Shown here piece after piece: positions 61,375 through 64,000 of a stretch of 64,000 bases of DNA. The first letter of the stretch is position 1, and every line of letters begins with the position of its first letter. The stretch comes from Pseudomonas sp. R4-35-07 (lineage in GTDB: Bacteria; Pseudomonadota; Gammaproteobacteria; Pseudomonadales; Pseudomonadaceae). Position numbers and translations under genes: made by a program. Where the stretch lies: contig NZ_CP027732.1 of NCBI RefSeq assembly GCF_003852235.1, positions 1,488,001 through 1,552,000 on the forward strand, given 5' to 3'. The notes under the pieces were generated by a model that had not been told where the DNA came from, searched no databases, and saw only the letters and a list, made by a program, of their open reading frames with translations.

Positions 61375-62487
61375 TCAATAATCGGATAAATCTGCCAGAG
61401 GATTCCTACCCTCCCAGGCTTTTTCAAAATGCGCCTGCACCACCGCCTCTGGAATTGTGTTGATATCCGGCCAGTGCCAGTGCGGCGCTTGGTCCTTATC
61501 GATCAACCGAGCCCGCACCCCTTCGGCGAATTCCGGATGACGGCAGCAGTTGAGACTCACCGTGTACTCCATCTGGAACACTTGGGCCAACGACAAATGC
61601 CGAGCCCGGCGGATTTGCTCCCACACCAGATGGGCGGTCAGCGGGCAGCCTTCGCTCAGCGTCTTGCCGGCGCGAGCCAGCAGCGGATCAGCTTGATCAC
61701 GCAACTGGCTCAACGCGCGCCAGGCGCAGCGTATGTCACCCACATCCAGCCATTCGTCGATCTGCCCACGGCGCGGCAACCACTGCGCTTCGGGTTGCTC
61801 GTCGACGGCTTCCTGGGCGAGGGCCTTGAGCAGGCTGTTGAGCTGCATCGCGCTCTGTTCCTGCCAGTTCAGTTGCAGCAGGCCTTCGAGCAGTTCCTCT
61901 TGCTGGTCATCGCGCAGGAAACGGTCGGCCAGGCCCAGGTCCAAGGCATCGCGGCCATTGATATGGGCGCCGGTAAGGCCCAGGAACAACCCGAGTTTGC
62001 CGGGCAGGCGCGACAAGAACCTGCTGGCACCGACATCCGGGTACAGGCCGATACTGATTTCCGGCATGGCCAGACGGCTGGTGGGCGTCACGACACGCAC
62101 GGACGCGCTTTGCAGCAGCCCCATGCCGCCGCCCAGCACATAGCCGTGGCCCCAACAGATCAGCGGCTTGGGATAGGTGTGCAGGCGATAATCGAGGCGG
62201 TACTCCGCAGCGAAAAACTGCGCGGCCAGGGCGGGCACTTCGCCGGGTTGTTCGCGACAGGCCTGCGCCAGGCTGCGCACTTCGCCACCGGCGCAAAAGG
62301 CCTTGGGGCCATTGCCGCGCAGCAATACGCAGACGATGTTCGGGTCCTTGGCCCAGGCATCCAGGCGATCACCCAAGGCCAAAATCATCGGCAGGGACAG
62401 GGCGTTGAGGGTCTTTTCCGCGTCCAGGCTGGCGATGCCAATGCGGGCGCCGTCGCTGCCGGTCAGTTCTTCGAAGTGCAGGTTCAT
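61375..62487 (-). CDS. 3-hydroxyisobutyryl-CoA hydrolase (crotonase fold)
   Basis: This 370-residue enzyme belongs to the crotonase superfamily. The length and motifs 'FCAGGEVRSLAQ' near residue 65, 'LGGGMGLLQSASVRV' near 116 and 'MPEISIGLYPDVGASRFLSRL' near 141 fit 3-hydroxyisobutyryl-CoA hydrolase of valine degradation rather than enoyl-CoA hydratase (about 260 residues). I start at ATG 62487. No other valine catabolic gene is adjacent. Confidence 0.85.
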   Translation of the reverse strand: MNLHFEELTGSDGARIGIASLDAEKTLNALSLPMILALGDRLDAWAKDPNIVCVLLRGNGPKAFCAGGEVRSLAQACREQPGEVPALAAQFFAAEYRLDYRLHTYPKPLICWGHGYVLGGGMGLLQSASVRVVTPTSRLAMPEISIGLYPDVGASRFLSRLPGKLGLFLGLTGAHINGRDALDLGLADRFLRDDQQEELLEGLLQLNWQEQSAMQLNSLLKALAQEAVDEQPEAQWLPRRGQIDEWLDVGDIRCAWRALSQLRDQADPLLARAGKTLSEGCPLTAHLVWEQIRRARHLSLAQVFQMEYTVSLNCCRHPEFAEGVRARLIDKDQAPHWHWPDINTIPEAVVQAHFEKAWEGRNPLADLSDY

Positions 62488-62623
62488 CGTGACCTCAATC
62501 GAGAAGGTGAAGGATGAGTATGATCCCTTCGTGGGAAAGCGCCGGTGGTGTGTCAGATCAATTGACAAGCGGGGTCTGCTTTCCTAGGGTTCGCCTCATT
62601 CTTTTTTACAAGACAATTCAACT

Positions 62624-63316
62624 ATGACCGATGGCGACCGTATCAAACTCGAACCCAGCTGGAAACACGCCCTGCGCGATGAGTTCGAGAAGCCCTACAT
62701 GGCCCAGTTGCGCGAGTTCCTGCGCCAGGAACATGCGGCCGGTAAAGAGATCTACCCGCCTGGCCCGCTGATTTTCAATGCCCTCAACTCGACGCCGCTG
62801 GACAAGGTCAAGGTAGTGATCCTCGGCCAGGACCCGTACCACGGCCCCGGCCAGGCCCACGGCCTGTGCTTTTCGGTGCAACCGGGCGTGCCGGCGCCGC
62901 CGTCCCTGGTCAATATCTATAAAGAACTCAAGCGTGACCTGAACATCGACATCCCCAACCACGGCTACCTGCAAAGCTGGGCCGACCAGGGCGTGCTGAT
63001 GCTCAACACCACCATGACTGTGGAACGCGCCAATGCCAATGCCCATGCGGGCAAGGGTTGGCAGTTCTTTACCGACCGGATCATCGAGGTGGTCAGCGAG
63101 CATCAGCCGCATCTGGTGTTTTTGTTGTGGGGCGCCCACGCCCAGAGCAAGCAAAAGCTGATCGATGCCACCAAGCACCTGGTGCTGACCTCGGTGCACC
63201 CGTCACCGTTGTCGGCGTATCGCGGATTTCTGGGCTGCGGGCATTTCAGTCGCACCAACAAGTTTCTTGAGCAGAATGGCGAGGCGCCGATCGAGTGGCG
63301 GTTGCCGCCTGTCTGA
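62624..63316 (+). CDS. ung: Uracil-DNA glycosylase
   Basis: Ung removes uracil from DNA. The 230-residue protein is full length, with the water-activating loop '[14 protein letters not shown]' near residue 68 and the Leu-intercalation loop '[11 protein letters not shown]' near 193. It is divergent from the hydrolase gene across about 135 bases. Confidence 0.96.
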   Translation: MTDGDRIKLEPSWKHALRDEFEKPYMAQLREFLRQEHAAGKEIYPPGPLIFNALNSTPLDKVKVVILGQDPYHGPGQAHGLCFSVQPGVPAPPSLVNIYKELKRDLNIDIPNHGYLQSWADQGVLMLNTTMTVERANANAHAGKGWQFFTDRIIEVVSEHQPHLVFLLWGAHAQSKQKLIDATKHLVLTSVHPSPLSAYRGFLGCGHFSRTNKFLEQNGEAPIEWRLPPV

Positions 63317-63327
63317 CCCGTGCGTTG

Positions 63328-64000
63328 CTATAGCCTGACCATGCATATCGTTTGGTTTTGAATATCAGCGACATACAGATTGCGGCCATCCGGAGCCACC
63401 ACAATACCTCGCAGACTGCCGAAACCTGCGATCGTGCCGACCATGCGTTCAAGCCGGGTGTCATAAATGCTGATGTGTCCTCTCTCAGTGATATAGGCCA
63501 TCTCGCTGAGGGGGCTGAATGCTATGCCCCAGGGCTCGTTGAGGCCGCTGATGTACTTGCTGACTTCAGGAATCAAGGCGTCGCCGATAGTCAAGCGGCC
63601 CTCGTCGCGGTGAGTGATGTAAATGCGCGGATAGCGTGGGCTATGACCGATCGAGGTAGGACTGCCTGCGGCGATGGCGAGCTGCCTGACGATCGGCTCG
63701 GTTCCAAGGTTGACGATGCTCCAGCCCGCTAAATCCGACACAACGTAAGCGCGAGTGTCGTCATGGGGCGCCACTATCACTTCCTTAGCGTAACGCACAG
63801 ATGTTTCGGTTACGCGTTGGTGGTCGCTGGTGTCAATGGTTACCAACTCTGAAGCCCCGTAATCAGCGACGTAGAGCCGGGTGCCGGTTGAGTTCAAAGC
63901 CATGCCATTAACCGTCGTAAACCCCGTGACTCTTGCGATGACGCTGTTACTCACGGTTTCGATAACGGTAATCGGGTTTCCCGATGCGGCGCTGTTGTCA
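63328..64000 (-). CDS. YncE-like beta-propeller protein (N-terminus cut by window)
   Basis: The minus-strand frame stays open to base 64000, so about 224 C-terminal residues are visible and the start is outside. Repeats of the form 'NGMALNSTGTRLYVADYG', 'PWGIAFSPLSEMAYITERG' and 'LRGIVVAPDGRNLYVADIQN' mark 40-50-residue blades of a YVTN-type beta-propeller. Proteins of this kind are often secreted binding modules. An internal GTG at 63954 is not the true start. Confidence 0.8.
   Translation of the reverse strand, partial: DNSAASGNPITVIETVSNSVIARVTGFTTVNGMALNSTGTRLYVADYGASELVTIDTSDHQRVTETSVRYAKEVIVAPHDDTRAYVVSDLAGWSIVNLGTEPIVRQLAIAAGSPTSIGHSPRYPRIYITHRDEGRLTIGDALIPEVSKYISGLNEPWGIAFSPLSEMAYITERGHISIYDTRLERMVGTIAGFGSLRGIVVAPDGRNLYVADIQNQTICMVRL

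Overview
The window looks like a chromosomal segment of a fluorescent pseudomonad (Pseudomonas fluorescens group). The evidence is gene content and order: a pca (protocatechuate/beta-ketoadipate) cluster, an EmhABC/TtgABC-type RND pump with its TetR regulator and a recognisable operator, olsBA, phaG and fosA. GC-rich codon use and repeated intergenic REP doublets of the tgtgggaggggg/ccccctcccaca type fit the same group. No ribosomal RNA, CRISPR array, insertion sequence or prophage was found; there is one tRNA gene, tRNA-Gly(CCC).

Layout. 1-9.2 kb: the 3' end of a pcaK-type transporter gene, then pcaI, pcaJ, pcaF, pcaH, pcaG, pcaT, pcaB, pcaD and pcaC, covering protocatechuate ring cleavage through to succinyl-CoA and acetyl-CoA. 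9.3-15.1 kb (minus strand): a lipoprotein polysaccharide deacetylase, an OprD-family porin, and an HscC-type Hsp70 paired with a membrane-anchored J-like protein. 15.1-21.9 kb: emhABC and divergent emhR, with the repressor operator over the emhA promoter.

22-30.8 kb: an island with visibly lower GC. In order it encodes a PaaK-like adenylate-forming ligase, a LuxI/FeeM-like GNAT acyltransferase, a heme-oxygenase-like diiron oxidase, a flavin reductase, an EamA exporter, an alpha/beta hydrolase, a dedicated anthranilate-synthase-like pair (TrpE/TrpG paralogs) and a LuxR regulator with all six acyl-homoserine-lactone-binding residues. A lux-box-like dyad lies upstream of the first gene. I do not recognise the cluster as a described pathway; it has no NRPS or PKS gene. 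It is the best candidate here for an undescribed system: a quorum-controlled, chorismate/anthranilate-derived small molecule or signal.

30.8-44.2 kb: an Old Yellow Enzyme with its ArsR regulator and repeated operator; acpH; olsBA (ornithine lipids) divergent from a serine hydrolase gene, with a candidate Pho box facing each way; a small anchored Cys-rich protein, YceI, a cardiolipin-synthase-like PLD protein, BglX, LemA with two TPM-domain proteins, and a methyltransferase.

44.2-64 kb: a SIR2-like DUF4917 protein, an iron alcohol dehydrogenase, a LysR/CoA-transferase/HMG-CoA-lyase/MFS catabolic cluster, a YdcZ-type transporter with divergent LysR, a ParDE-like toxin-antitoxin pair, FosA, LysE, DUF4142, an iron-permease-like protein, GNAT, Ogt, tRNA-Gly, PhaG, RsuA, a CWC protein, two small secreted proteins, a 3-hydroxyisobutyryl-CoA hydrolase, Ung and a beta-propeller protein cut by the window end.
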